This document shows positions 24,904 to 33,315 of a DNA stretch of 64,000 bases, piece after piece (position 1 is the stretch's first letter; every line of letters begins with the position of its first letter). The notes beneath the pieces were generated by a model. It saw nothing but the letters and a program-made list of their open reading frames with translations. It did not search any database and had not been told where the DNA came from. Both the position numbers and the translations under genes were made by a program. The stretch spans positions 2,604,001 through 2,668,000 of the forward strand of contig NZ_LR699553.1 of assembly GCF_902459535.1 (NCBI RefSeq), in the 5' to 3' direction. Origin of the DNA: Paraburkholderia dioscoreae. GTDB lineage: Bacteria; Pseudomonadota; Gammaproteobacteria; Burkholderiales; Burkholderiaceae.

Positions 24904-25680
24904 TCATCGGTTGGAAAACGCGGCGTTGCGCCTGCCGAGAAACGCGGCCATGCCTTCCTTCTGGTCGGCGAGCGCGAAGCCGGCATGAAAGAGCCTTCGT
25001 TCGAACAACAGTCCCTCTGCCAGCGACGATTCGAACGAGCGATTGACGGCTTCCTTGATGGCCAGAATGACGGGCAGCGAATGCCGGGCGATCTGCTCGC
25101 CGATCCGCAACGCTTCTTCGACCAGCACTTCCGGCTCGACCACTTTCGACACCAGTCCGCACGCGAGCGCCTCGCTTGCCGTCAGCGATTCGCCGGTGAG
25201 ACAGGCGAGCATCGCCGTCGACTTGCCAGCCGCGCGCGGCAGGCGCTGCGTACCGCCCGCGCCGGGCACGATCCCGAGCTTGATTTCGGGCTGACCGAAC
25301 ATCGCATTGCGCGCCGCGATCACGATGTCGCACATCATCGCGAGCTCGCATCCGCCGCCGAGCGCGTAACCCCCGACCGCCGCGACGACCGGCTTGCGCA
25401 GCGCCCGAAAGTGGTCCCAGTTGCGGCCGATATAGTCTTCGGAGAATGCCGTGGCGTAGTCGAGCTTCGACATGGCGACGATATCGGCGCCCGCCGCGAA
25501 CGCCCTTTCCGAACCCGTCAGCACGGTCGCGTGCACGGCGGGATCGGACTCGATGTGTTGCATCGCCAAGACGAGTGCGTCGATCAGCGCGTCCGTGAGG
25601 GGGTTCAACGTGTTATCGGACGCGAGCCGCACGAGCGCGACCTTTCCACGCCGCTCGCTTCGTATGAGTTGTCGTTCCAT
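24904..25680 (-). CDS. enoyl-CoA hydratase
   Basis: The 258-residue protein is a standard crotonase. It has the oxyanion-hole region SERAFAAGADIVAMSKLD, the catalytic-glutamate segment YALGGGCELAMMCDI and the second glutamate in FGQPEIKLGIVPGAGGTQRL. It would add water across a 2,3-enoyl-CoA double bond. AGGAGA precedes the ATG at 25680, which excludes a nine-residue upstream extension that would overlap the CoA-transferase gene. It follows the CoA-transferase by only 10 bp, so the two are probably co-translated, and it differs from its neighbour by keeping both catalytic glutamates. Confidence 0.93.
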   Translation of the reverse strand: MERQLIRSERRGKVALVRLASDNTLNPLTDALIDALVLAMQHIESDPAVHATVLTGSERAFAAGADIVAMSKLDYATAFSEDYIGRNWDHFRALRKPVVAAVGGYALGGGCELAMMCDIVIAARNAMFGQPEIKLGIVPGAGGTQRLPRAAGKSTAMLACLTGESLTASEALACGLVSKVVEPEVLVEEALRIGEQIARHSLPVILAIKEAVNRSFESSLAEGLLFERRLFHAGFALADQKEGMAAFLGRRNAAFSNR

Positions 25681-25690
25681 GCTGGCTCTC

Positions 25691-26908
25691 CTACGCCGTC
25701 CCGGCATGAGCCGCGCTTGCGCGTATCACGCCGGCGTTCAGCAGCGCCGCGACTTCGTCTTCGTCTATCCCATAGAAGCCGAGCATTTCGAGCGTATGCT
25801 GCCCGGTCATCGGAGCCGGTGTTTCGTCCGGCGCAGGCGCATCGGAAGGCCCGAGTGCGAAGCCATGTGTTCTTACGCGGCCCGCCACCGGATGCGCGAC
25901 AGTACGGGCGATGCCGCTTTCCCGATACTCCGTCGTCTCGATGACTTCGCGGTAAGTCGTCACGGGCGCGCAGAGAATATCTCGCGCCGACAGCATGTCG
26001 ATCCACTCGGCGGTGCTGCGCCGGGCGAAATGCGCGTCGAGAATGCCGTGCAGTTGCGCACGGTGAAGTACGCGGGCATCGTTGGTGGCGAAGCGCGCGT
26101 CGGTTTCGAGACCGGGCGCATCGAGCAATTCGCACAACGCGCTCCAGCGGCCTGGATGGTAGGCCACGACCATCATCCAGCCGTCGCGGGTACGGAAGGC
26201 TTCGTTCGGACAGGCATAGGGCGCCGCGCTCCCGACCTTCTCCGGATCGGCCCCCGAAGCGAAAAACGCCGCGAACGCGATCTGCTGCAGCATCAGCGTC
26301 GAGTTGTAGAGGCTCACGTCGAGGTGCTGCCCCATCGCTTTCGTGCGCACGGTGTGCAGCGCGCCGAGCACGGCGATCGTGGCGAGGTAGCCGCCCATCA
26401 TGTCGGCGACGGGCACCGGCACCTTCAGAGGATCGCCATGCGCCGTACCGAGCGTGCTCATGAGCCCGCTGACGGCCTGTATCACGCCATCGACCCCCGG
26501 CCGCCCGGTGCTCTCGCCGCGCTGCCCAAACGCCGAAATCGAGCAATAGACGAGCTTCGGATTGACGGCGCGAAGCGCGTCGTAGCCGAGTCCCATCGCG
26601 GCCATGACGCCCGGCCGGAAGTTCTCGATGAGCACGTCCGCCTTGCGCACCATCGTCGTAATAGTCCGCCGTCCGGCATCGGTCTTCAGATCGATGGCGA
26701 GACTGTACTTGCCGCGATTGACGCTCATGAACGCCGGGCTCACGCCGTTCTGCCACGGCGGACCGATCTGCCTGCCGATTTCGCCGCCGGGCGGCTCGAT
26801 CTTGACGACGTGGGCGCCGAGGTCGGCAAGCGTCATCGAACACACCGGTCCCGCCAGCACGTGCGAGAAGTCGAGCACGCGCATGTCTTTCAAACTGTCT
26901 CGAATCAT
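25691..26908 (-). CDS. CaiB/BaiF-family (class III) CoA-transferase
   Basis: The 405-residue protein matches family III CoA-transferases, which move CoA between acyl groups through an aspartyl-CoA anhydride. The N-terminal MRVLDFSHVLAGPVCSMTLADLGAHVVKIEPPGG is typical. The catalytic Asp is probably in the SVNRGKYSLAIDLKTDAGRR region, which is followed by ADVLIENFRPGVMAAMGLGYD. It would activate the imported carboxylate to its CoA thioester for the two crotonases encoded next. AGGACC lies before the ATG. A LysR gene lies 111 bp upstream in the same direction and probably controls the set. The actual acid cannot be read from sequence; carnitine-like or dicarboxylic acids are known substrates of the family. 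Confidence 0.93.
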   Translation of the reverse strand: MIRDSLKDMRVLDFSHVLAGPVCSMTLADLGAHVVKIEPPGGEIGRQIGPPWQNGVSPAFMSVNRGKYSLAIDLKTDAGRRTITTMVRKADVLIENFRPGVMAAMGLGYDALRAVNPKLVYCSISAFGQRGESTGRPGVDGVIQAVSGLMSTLGTAHGDPLKVPVPVADMMGGYLATIAVLGALHTVRTKAMGQHLDVSLYNSTLMLQQIAFAAFFASGADPEKVGSAAPYACPNEAFRTRDGWMMVVAYHPGRWSALCELLDAPGLETDARFATNDARVLHRAQLHGILDAHFARRSTAEWIDMLSARDILCAPVTTYREVIETTEYRESGIARTVAHPVAGRVRTHGFALGPSDAPAPDETPAPMTGQHTLEMLGFYGIDEDEVAALLNAGVIRASAAHAGTA

Positions 26909-27019
26909 TCGTCGTGGTCCTGTCTCCGGGTCCGACGTTGCGTCGAACCATAGGCGCAGATTAGATTCGCGCCATCACAGGAACAATCGACTTTTTCGAA
27001 ACGGGGCTTTGAGTTTTTG

Positions 27020-27940
27020 TTAAAAGGTGCCGGCGGTCTGCACGAGTGAGACCAGCCAGTCGCGGAAGGTCGTTAATGCCGCGGACGGGCGACGCGTGGC
27101 CGGCCATGCGAAGTAATACGTATAAGCGCCACGGTCGAGCTCCAGGCGAAATGGCGCGACCAGTTGCCCGTTATCGAGTTCTGCCCGCACCAACGCCTTT
27201 TGCGCGATCGCCACGCCATGTCCTTCGATGGCGGCCTGATACGCTAGCAGCGAGGTCTCATAGCGCATTTCGCGACGACGCCCGTCGAGCGCGAACCCCG
27301 CCGCTTTCATCCATAGCGCCCAGTCATCGGCGCGCGCGAGCGAGTGCAACAGCGTCTCCCCCTGCAGTCTGCTTCGCGCCCGCACTTTGCGCGATGGCGC
27401 GGCGACGGGTACGAGTTCATTGGGAATGAGCCTCTGAGCAGAAAGACCAGGCCAGTTGCCATCGCCGAGCTGGATTCCGCCGTCGATATCCTCGCGCTCG
27501 AAGTTGAGCGGCGCCGACGAAGTGGTGAGCTGCACGTCGACGTCGTCATGCTGCCGGTGAAAACTGGCGAGCCGCGGTATCAGCCAGCGGACCGCGAACG
27601 TGGCGGGGCAACGAATCTTGAGTACCTGCGAGCGTCGCCCTGCCGTACGAATGCTGTCGGTCGCCTGTCGCAGGCCCGCAAAGAACGGCATCAGTTCGGC
27701 GAGATAGCGCGCACCCGCCGAAGTCAGCTCGAGCCGTCCTTTGACGCGCTCGAACAATGCCACACCGAGAAAGCCTTCCAGCGTCTTCACCTGTCGGCTC
27801 ACAGCCGCCGGTGTCACGGCGAGTTCGTTCGCTGCTTTCGATACGCTCAGCAGACGCCCCGTTGCTTCAAAAGCACGTATGGAATTAAGGGAGGGTAGCG
27901 GCGCGGAACGGTCCATGAACATCGGGGGAGGAATCGGCAT
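27020..27940 (-). CDS. LysR-family transcriptional regulator (GcvA-like)
   Basis: The 306-residue protein has an N-terminal winged helix-turn-helix (about 15-75; LNSIRAFEATGRLLSVSKAANELAVTPAAVSRQVKTLE) of the GcvA-like subgroup and a C-terminal effector-binding domain (about 105-300). It is encoded directly upstream of, and in the same direction as, the CoA-transferase gene. That is unusual for LysR genes, which are commonly divergent, but it still suggests that it governs this cluster. The start is uncertain: ATGs at 27940, 27922 and 27916 are possible and none has a convincing ribosome binding site; the most upstream is given. Confidence 0.9.
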   Translation of the reverse strand: MPIPPPMFMDRSAPLPSLNSIRAFEATGRLLSVSKAANELAVTPAAVSRQVKTLEGFLGVALFERVKGRLELTSAGARYLAELMPFFAGLRQATDSIRTAGRRSQVLKIRCPATFAVRWLIPRLASFHRQHDDVDVQLTTSSAPLNFEREDIDGGIQLGDGNWPGLSAQRLIPNELVPVAAPSRKVRARSRLQGETLLHSLARADDWALWMKAAGFALDGRRREMRYETSLLAYQAAIEGHGVAIAQKALVRAELDNGQLVAPFRLELDRGAYTYYFAWPATRRPSAALTTFRDWLVSLVQTAGTF

Positions 27941-27981
27941 TCGGAATTCTGGCGCAAAATCGCGTGTGCTGGGAATGTTTC

Positions 27982-28515
27982 GTCACCCGCCTGGAGCCCC
28001 GCCCTCGCCGTCGGCCCACCAGACTCGACCGTGCTGATCAGCGCCCCGTCCGGTTTCGACAAGCCGAATGAGCGTGCAATCGACTGGCTCACTTCCTGAA
28101 CTGCGGCACCGAGACGTCCGCGGCTCATCTGGCCAGCCTTTAACAATTGGTCCTTCACATCCAATGCAACGTCGATCGGTATCACGAATGACAGTCCTTA
28201 ATCGCCTACGTCAGCACGACTCGGGTTGCCGGTCGTTACTATCGGCAAGCTGTCCGAGTCAATCTTGATTCCTGCGACATCGGACAGCGCATCGCTGCCG
28301 ATCACTTGTCCCCTGAACTCCCGCTTGTCGGTCCGTTTCACGTCGACCACACCGGCGTTGCCGACTACGTGGCGATTGGTCAGGATGTTGCCGTCGGCGC
28401 TGACGATAAAGCCGGAGCCCAGGGTGACTTCCTGGCGGTTGCCGATCACACGGCGCGTGAGAAACGGCGCGAGTGGATTGCCCGGTGCGATGCCTGGTGG
28501 CAACTGTATGCCCAT
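27982..28515 (-). pseudogene. degP/htrA-like serine protease gene, internally deleted
   Basis: The minus strand encodes the start of a DegP-type protease domain: GSGFIVSADGNILTNRHVV with the catalytic His, then IGSDALSDVAGIKID with the catalytic Asp. It runs to VGD followed by TAA at 28198-28200. The same frame then resumes as GLSFVIPIDVALDVKDQL and continues into a PDZ domain (RGRLGAAVQEVSQSIARSFGL, TARAGLQAGD) before homology ends. In intact family members about 70-80 residues containing the GNSGG serine lie between VG(D/E) and GLSFAIPID. Here they are gone, as are the signal peptide and the second PDZ domain. The gene cannot make an active protease. Confidence 0.8.
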
Positions 28516-28533
28516 CTGGGTGACCTCGCGCCG

Positions 28534-29514
28534 TTAAGGCAAGACAAAGCTTGCCGCCGCGTCCGGACTACGATCAGTAGCCGTTTTTTTCAGAAAATCG
28601 AGCATCAGGCCTGCGATCTCGTCGACCTGTTCATCGAATGCGAAATGCCCGGCGTCGAGCAGATGAATTTCCGCTCTGGGCAGATCCCTCCCGTAGGCTT
28701 CAGCCCCCGGCGCGATAAACGACGGATCATTCTTGCCCCACACCACCAGGGTCGGCGGCTTGTGTTCACGCAGCCACGCCTGCCAGGCCGGATACGAAGC
28801 GACATTCGTCCGGTAGTCGTACAGCAGAGCGCCCTGGATCTCGCGCTGACCGGATTGCGACAGATGTGCATACTCGTCAGTCCACGTATCGGGATCGTAT
28901 CGCTCGGGATGCAGCGTCCCGGCCGTGTGCCGCTGCTCGGTCGCAGCAAACGAGATGAACGTATCCAGCACTTCAGGGTGTGCCTTGGGATCGGCCCAGT
29001 ATTGGGCGATGCCCGTCCATTTCACGCCTAGCCCTTCCCTGTAGGCATTCGCATTCTGGATGACCAGCGTTTGCACGCGCTCGGGGTGCGCCACCATGAT
29101 CCGGAAGCCGACTGGCCCACCGTAGTCGTGAAGGTACAGGCTGTAGCGACTTACTCCGATCTGATCGAGCAACTCGCTGGTCGTCCGTGCCAGATGGTCG
29201 AACGTGTACGTGTATGCCGTCGGAGACGGTGCATCGCTCTGCCCGAAACCCGGAAAGTCCGGCGCGATCAGGTGATAGTGCGCAGCCAGTAACGGAATCA
29301 GCGGGTCGAATTCACGCGACGACGACGGAAACCCATGCAGTAATACGATCGTCGGCGCATCCTTCGGACCGGCCTCCCGATAGAAGATCCGTATCCCATC
29401 GACTGTGACAGGATGATAGGACGTCGTGCTCGAAATGGACTCCAGGGGTGCTGCCTGCACCGCATGGCTTGTCATCAATGCGACCGCCGCTGCCAGAAGA
29501 ATTCGCGCTTTCAT
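28534..29514 (-). CDS. exported alpha/beta hydrolase, haloalkane dehalogenase/epoxide hydrolase-like
   Basis: The 326-residue protein has a Sec signal (residues 1-21, ending VQA) and an alpha/beta-hydrolase fold. The oxyanion motif is HGFPSSS, the nucleophile is D130 in LHDYGGPVG, the acid is probably D263 (GKNDPSF), and the base is H290 (LDAGHFAF). A nucleophilic Asp in HDYGG places it with haloalkane dehalogenases and epoxide hydrolases rather than esterases. It is a paralogue of the hydrolase domain encoded at 33373 on the plus strand, but that one lacks a signal. It lies immediately after the degP-like relic in coordinates and upstream of it in transcription. Confidence 0.88.
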   Translation of the reverse strand: MKARILLAAAVALMTSHAVQAAPLESISSTTSYHPVTVDGIRIFYREAGPKDAPTIVLLHGFPSSSREFDPLIPLLAAHYHLIAPDFPGFGQSDAPSPTAYTYTFDHLARTTSELLDQIGVSRYSLYLHDYGGPVGFRIMVAHPERVQTLVIQNANAYREGLGVKWTGIAQYWADPKAHPEVLDTFISFAATEQRHTAGTLHPERYDPDTWTDEYAHLSQSGQREIQGALLYDYRTNVASYPAWQAWLREHKPPTLVVWGKNDPSFIAPGAEAYGRDLPRAEIHLLDAGHFAFDEQVDEIAGLMLDFLKKTATDRSPDAAASFVLP

Positions 29515-29634
29515 CTTGAAGTTCTGCCTGTTTGAAAAGCTTTACCTGAACTCCGAACGATTCCGACGAGGACCACCAGCAGGAAATGCCAGCAGAACCC
29601 GCCCCGTGCTTCGATCGGGAATTCGAGCTAATTC

Positions 29635-30381
29635 TTAGAATTGCGTCAGCCCGCCATCGACCACCAGTTCAACGCCCGTCGTGTATGACGAATCGTCGCT
29701 GGCCAGGAACAGCGCACTCCTGGCGATTTCAATCGACTCGCCGAAGCGCTGCAGCGGCACCCTGGCCTGAATGGCGGCCGCGGTTGCTGCGAGCTGCTCG
29801 TCGGTAAGACCCAGCTTGCCGTAGAACGGCGTCGTGATCGCGCCCGGGCTCACGGCATTCACGCGGATACCGCGCGGGGCCAGCTCTGCTCCCAGCGTGC
29901 GGACCAGCGACCGGACGGCCGCCTTCGTTGCGGCCAGCAGAGACAGGCCTGGCATGCCGACGGTGTCGAGGAACGACGTCGTCACCACCACGCTGCCGCC
30001 GTTCTGCATGAACGGAACAGCCTTCTGCACCGTCAGGAACAGGCCCGTGAAATTCAGCGAGAAATGTTCGTCGATCAGTTCCGGGGTGACGGCCTCGAGC
30101 GGCGCGACCTTGCCGGCACCGGCATTGGCGAACACCACGTCGATGCGGCCGAAACTGGCGCGCGCGGCTTCGATGGCGCGTTCGATATCGGCCGGCTTGC
30201 GCAGATCGGCGGACAGCAGCAGCACATCACCGCCGATTTCCTTGCCGGCTGCCGCGAGGCGCTCCGCGTTCGAGCCGAGCACGATGACCGAGGCGCCTTC
30301 CGCGCGGAACAGCTTCGCGGTTTCCAGGCCGATGCCCGACGTACCGCCGGTGATCAGTGCAACCTTGTTCTTCAGTTTCAT
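29635..30381 (-). CDS. SDR-family oxidoreductase lacking the catalytic tyrosine
   Basis: The 248-residue protein has the Rossmann NAD(P) motif TGGTSGIG (11-18), the NAG motif (ANAGAG), N110 and S136 of the SDR active site, and K153. The Tyr expected four residues before that Lys is Leu149 (GLSLLAATK; codon CTG on the coding strand). Without that proton donor a normal carbonyl reduction should be greatly weakened, so the protein may be a binder, may use another donor, or may be decaying. The rest of the fold, including the C-terminal GVELVVDGG, is intact. It lies between the exported hydrolase and the Old Yellow Enzyme gene, all on the minus strand, with gaps near 120 bp. Confidence 0.9.
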   Translation of the reverse strand: MKLKNKVALITGGTSGIGLETAKLFRAEGASVIVLGSNAERLAAAGKEIGGDVLLLSADLRKPADIERAIEAARASFGRIDVVFANAGAGKVAPLEAVTPELIDEHFSLNFTGLFLTVQKAVPFMQNGGSVVVTTSFLDTVGMPGLSLLAATKAAVRSLVRTLGAELAPRGIRVNAVSPGAITTPFYGKLGLTDEQLAATAAAIQARVPLQRFGESIEIARSALFLASDDSSYTTGVELVVDGGLTQF

Positions 30382-30500
30382 TTTGCTTCCTTCATACAGA
30401 TATTAAAGAGGAATACTGATATCCCTCAATGGACATGCCGCCATTCGGGTGACGACGAGGAAATCATGTCGCGGCCGCCGGCCGCGCAAAGCATCCCGGC

Positions 30501-31589
30501 TCAGCCGGCCTGATACCGGGAATAATCCGTATAGCCCTTCGCACCGCCGCCGTAGTATGTCTTCGCAGACGCTTCCGTCAGCGGCCGATCCAGACGCAGC
30601 CGATCGACCAGATCGGGGTTGCCGATAAACGCCTTGCCGAAAGCGACCATATCTGCATGGCCGGTCGCGATCGCGGCGGCCGCCAGCGCGCGATCGTAGC
30701 CGCCGTTCGCGATATACGCGCCGTCGAACGCGCGACGCAGAGACTGGAAGTCGAAAGCTCCCGCCGTTCCGGCCGGCGCACGCTCCTCGATGCAATGCAG
30801 ATAGGCCAGGCCCAGAGCGCCGAGCCGTTCGGCAAGCCGCTCATAGGTCGACTGCGGATCGCTGTCGAGCGGCGTTTCACCGATCGTGGTCTTGACCGGA
30901 GACAATCGCACGCCCACATGCCCGGCGCCCCAGATCTCGGCCACGGCCTCCGCGACCTCGACAGGCAGACGCAGCCGGTTCTCGACCGAACCGCCGTATT
31001 GATCGTCCCGACGATTTGTGCCGTCCCGCAGGAACTGCTCGAGCAGGAAGCAGTTACCCATGTGAATCTCGACGCCGTCGAACCCGGCCTGCTCCGCCAT
31101 CCGGGCCGCATGTCGGTACTCGTCGATCACACCGGGAATCTCGTCCGTCTGCAGCGCGCGCGGCATGGACGGCGGCAGCATGCCGGCGGCGGTCAACACG
31201 GTGCCGCCAGCCTGAATCGCCGAGGGTCCGACGGGAGCACGCGCCCCCTCGTGGAGAGTCACGTGCGAAATCCGTCCGGTATGCAGGAGCTGCAGCACGA
31301 TCGTGCCGGCGGCATCGTGGACCGCATCGGTCACCTGACGCCATGCTCTGGCTTGTGCTTCCGTGTAGATGCCAGGGGTGTAGGCATAACCTCGGCCTTG
31401 CCGCGAAACATTAGTTGCTTCTGCAACGATAAGTCCGGCAGATGCGCGCTGACTGTAATACTCGGCGGCGAGAGATGTCTGCACGCCATCGAGATCGGCT
31501 CGAGCCCGCGTAAGCGGCGCCATAGCGACACGGTTCGGGATGTGAATTCCACCGAGCGCACCGGGGGAGAAAAGATCGGAGGGCTGCAT
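30501..31589 (-). CDS. Old Yellow Enzyme-family ene-reductase (NemA-like)
   Basis: The 362-residue protein is an FMN-dependent NAD(P)H oxidoreductase of the alkene/nitroester reductase group. Family segments are LGGIHIPNRVAMAPLTRARA, LQLLHTGRISH, GFDGVEIHMGNCFLLEQFLRD and a C-terminal YIANGGYDRA / DMVAFGKAFIGNPDLVDRL phosphate-binding region. The substrate-binding pair H176/N179 is present, but F181 replaces the active-site Tyr of OYE1. AAAGGA precedes the ATG at 31589; a TTG two codons earlier is less likely. The start of this gene faces a divergent LysR gene across a 115-bp intergenic region, and that regulator probably controls it. Confidence 0.92.
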   Translation of the reverse strand: MQPSDLFSPGALGGIHIPNRVAMAPLTRARADLDGVQTSLAAEYYSQRASAGLIVAEATNVSRQGRGYAYTPGIYTEAQARAWRQVTDAVHDAAGTIVLQLLHTGRISHVTLHEGARAPVGPSAIQAGGTVLTAAGMLPPSMPRALQTDEIPGVIDEYRHAARMAEQAGFDGVEIHMGNCFLLEQFLRDGTNRRDDQYGGSVENRLRLPVEVAEAVAEIWGAGHVGVRLSPVKTTIGETPLDSDPQSTYERLAERLGALGLAYLHCIEERAPAGTAGAFDFQSLRRAFDGAYIANGGYDRALAAAAIATGHADMVAFGKAFIGNPDLVDRLRLDRPLTEASAKTYYGGGAKGYTDYSRYQAG

Positions 31590-31665
31590 GAACAAGTCCT
31601 TTGGAAACGAATCGTTATCGCGAATGCCGCATCATGCCGTCCAACGCATTGATGTTGAATCCACT

Positions 31666-31677
31666 AAAATCGATTTT
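31666..31677. promoter_or_regulatory. 12-bp palindrome in the ene-reductase/LysR divergent region
   Basis: AAAATCGATTTT is a perfect palindrome midway between the divergent starts (31589 and 31705), inside an AT-rich patch (TTGAATCCACTAAAATCGATTTTG). It is a plausible LysR operator, although it was found by eye only. Confidence 0.4.
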
Positions 31678-31704
31678 GATTTCCTCAAAAAATGGACAAG
31701 TGAC

Positions 31705-32622
31705 GTGGACCGACTCGAAGCCATGACGATGCTGCTCGCCGCGATTCAGAAAGGCAGTTTCTCGGCCGCCGCGCGGGAAATGAACGTGCCGGTGCCAACG
31801 CTTACGCGCAGGGTCACGGATCTTGAAGAACAACTCGGCACGCGCCTACTCACGCGTACGACGCGCAAGCTGGCGCTAACGGATGCAGGAGTCGCCTATG
31901 CGACTACGGCTCGACAGATTCTCGAACTGGTTGCGGAACAGGAACGTGAGGCGACGGGAGAATTCACGGCGCCGCGCGGGGAACTCACGATCACAACGCC
32001 GGTACTCCTCGGACGACTCTATGTGCTGCCGGAGATCATGGACTTTCTGGACTTGTTTCCGGAAATCGACGTCACACTGACCCAGTCGGATCGCAATGTC
32101 GATCTGGTCGACGCGCATGTCGATCTGGCGGTGCGTATCGGAAGGCTGCCCGACAGCAGCATGATCGCAACGCGAATCGGCGCGTTTCGCCCGGTTGTGT
32201 GCGCCAGCCCCGCGTTGCTGGCAGAACGCGGCGTGCCCCGGGTGCCTGCCGATCTGGCAGAACTTCCGTGCGTTGTGTTCAACGGTCCGATGCTATCGCC
32301 GGACTGGACCTTCCGGTGCCCCGATACGGAACGGCTTGTCACCATCCCGATTGCGCCAAGGCTCCGGGTGTCGTCACCCGACTCGGCCGCCGCTGCCGCC
32401 GTTCGCGGTCTCGGGTTCACGCAGTTGCTGCACTACCACGTCGCAGAGGCTATCGAAGCCGGCAAGCTCGAGATCGTACTGGAGGCCTTCGAATTCGATC
32501 CGGTGCCGATCCAGCTCGTCCACGTTTCCCGCAACATGATGCCGCTCAAACTGCGACGCTTTCTCGACTTCGTGACACCCCGGCTCAGGGAATCCCTGTC
32601 CCGGTTTGCCAAACCGTCATGA
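31705..32622 (+). CDS. LysR-family transcriptional regulator
   Basis: The 305-residue protein has a LysR helix-turn-helix at its N-terminus (LLAAIQKGSFSAAAREMNVPVPTLTRRVTDLEEQLGTRLLTRTTRKLALTDAG, read in pieces) and a CrgA-type effector domain (RGELTITTPVLLGRLYVLPEIMDFL). A GTG at 31705 was chosen because the protein then begins VDRLEAMTMLL, the usual opening for this subgroup, whereas the longer frame runs into the divergent ene-reductase start. It most likely regulates that ene-reductase, in the way CrgA/QhpR-like regulators control electrophile-responsive oxidoreductases. Its stop codon lies one base from the stop of the convergent TetR gene. Confidence 0.9.
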   Translation: MDRLEAMTMLLAAIQKGSFSAAAREMNVPVPTLTRRVTDLEEQLGTRLLTRTTRKLALTDAGVAYATTARQILELVAEQEREATGEFTAPRGELTITTPVLLGRLYVLPEIMDFLDLFPEIDVTLTQSDRNVDLVDAHVDLAVRIGRLPDSSMIATRIGAFRPVVCASPALLAERGVPRVPADLAELPCVVFNGPMLSPDWTFRCPDTERLVTIPIAPRLRVSSPDSAAAAAVRGLGFTQLLHYHVAEAIEAGKLEIVLEAFEFDPVPIQLVHVSRNMMPLKLRRFLDFVTPRLRESLSRFAKPS

Positions 32623-32623
32623 A

Positions 32624-33196
32624 TCAGGAACGAGACGTTTCGTCCTTCGTCAGATCGAGCAGCGTGTTCATGGCCCGTTTGAACGGGCCCGCATCCCCGC
32701 TCGCCGCCTGCAGGGTCAGCACGCCCTGAACCAGGGCCACCCAATCTTCCGCAAAGTGCCGCGCCCGCACAGGCGGCATGCCGCTGTCGCGCGCCAGCAC
32801 TTCGATCGCGCCGATCCAGTGAGCAAACGCCTCGCGCAGATCCTGACGCGCCTCGGCGCCGATTTCCGAGCCCGCCAGTTGACCCAGAACACAGGGCGAT
32901 CGCCCGCCCGAATACAGCTTGTCGAACGTGGCAACGATCCTGCGTACGCGCGCCTTCAGCGATCCTGAGCCTTGTGCCGCCGCCAGGATCTCGGCGTCGA
33001 TCCACGCCGTCGCGCGCTCGAGCACGGCCTTCGCCATCTGCTCCTTCCCGTTCGGGAAATGATGATAGAGGCTCGATTTGCCCAGTCCCGTTGCTCGGGA
33101 CAAGTCGGCAAGCGACGCGCCCTCGAAGCCCTGGTCACGGAAAACGTTGAACAGCCGGTCGACGATTTCGTCTTTCGAGACTGCGGCAGGAGGCAT
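32624..33196 (-). CDS. TetR/AcrR-family repressor
   Basis: The 190-residue protein has an N-terminal TetR helix-turn-helix (GASLADLSRATGLGKSSLYHHFPNGKEQM, about 24-52) and a ligand domain of the LmrA/YxaF-like kind with a single Cys (SPCVLGQLA). It is transcribed away from the alpha/beta hydrolase-CMD gene. Two 18-bp near-identical palindromes lie in the shared intergenic region, one near its own start and one on the hydrolase promoter. The natural reading is an autoregulated repressor that is released by the hydrolase substrate or a related electrophile. Confidence 0.92.
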   Translation of the reverse strand: MPPAAVSKDEIVDRLFNVFRDQGFEGASLADLSRATGLGKSSLYHHFPNGKEQMAKAVLERATAWIDAEILAAAQGSGSLKARVRRIVATFDKLYSGGRSPCVLGQLAGSEIGAEARQDLREAFAHWIGAIEVLARDSGMPPVRARHFAEDWVALVQGVLTLQAASGDAGPFKRAMNTLLDLTKDETSRS

Positions 33197-33213
33197 TCAA
33201 TGCTCCGAAATGA

Positions 33214-33231
33214 GTACCGATCATTCGGTAC
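33214..33231. promoter_or_regulatory. TetR operator 1 (candidate)
   Basis: GTACCGATCATTCGGTAC has perfect 7-bp arms (GTACCGA and TCGGTAC) around TCAT. It lies 17 bp before the TetR start codon and matches operator 2 at 15 of 18 or more positions, so autorepression is likely. Confidence 0.7.
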
Positions 33232-33269
33232 GGTTCAAGGGTTTCGAGAATTATCCCATGAAAATCCAC

Positions 33270-33297
33270 TTGACGATCACTGCCTTCTGTCTATACT
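33270..33297 (+). promoter_or_regulatory. sigma70 promoter of the hydrolase-CMD gene
   Basis: TTGACG (33270-33275) and TATACT (33292-33297) are separated by 16 bp and match the sigma70 consensus well. The -10 box ends exactly where operator 2 begins, so repressor binding would block initiation. The leader to the start at 33373 is about 70 nt. Confidence 0.7.
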
Positions 33298-33315
33298 GTA
33301 CCGATCGTTCGGTTC
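33298..33315. promoter_or_regulatory. TetR operator 2 (candidate)
   Basis: GTACCGATCGTTCGGTTC is a near-perfect palindrome and a close match to operator 1. It starts at the base after the -10 box of the hydrolase promoter. Confidence 0.7.
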
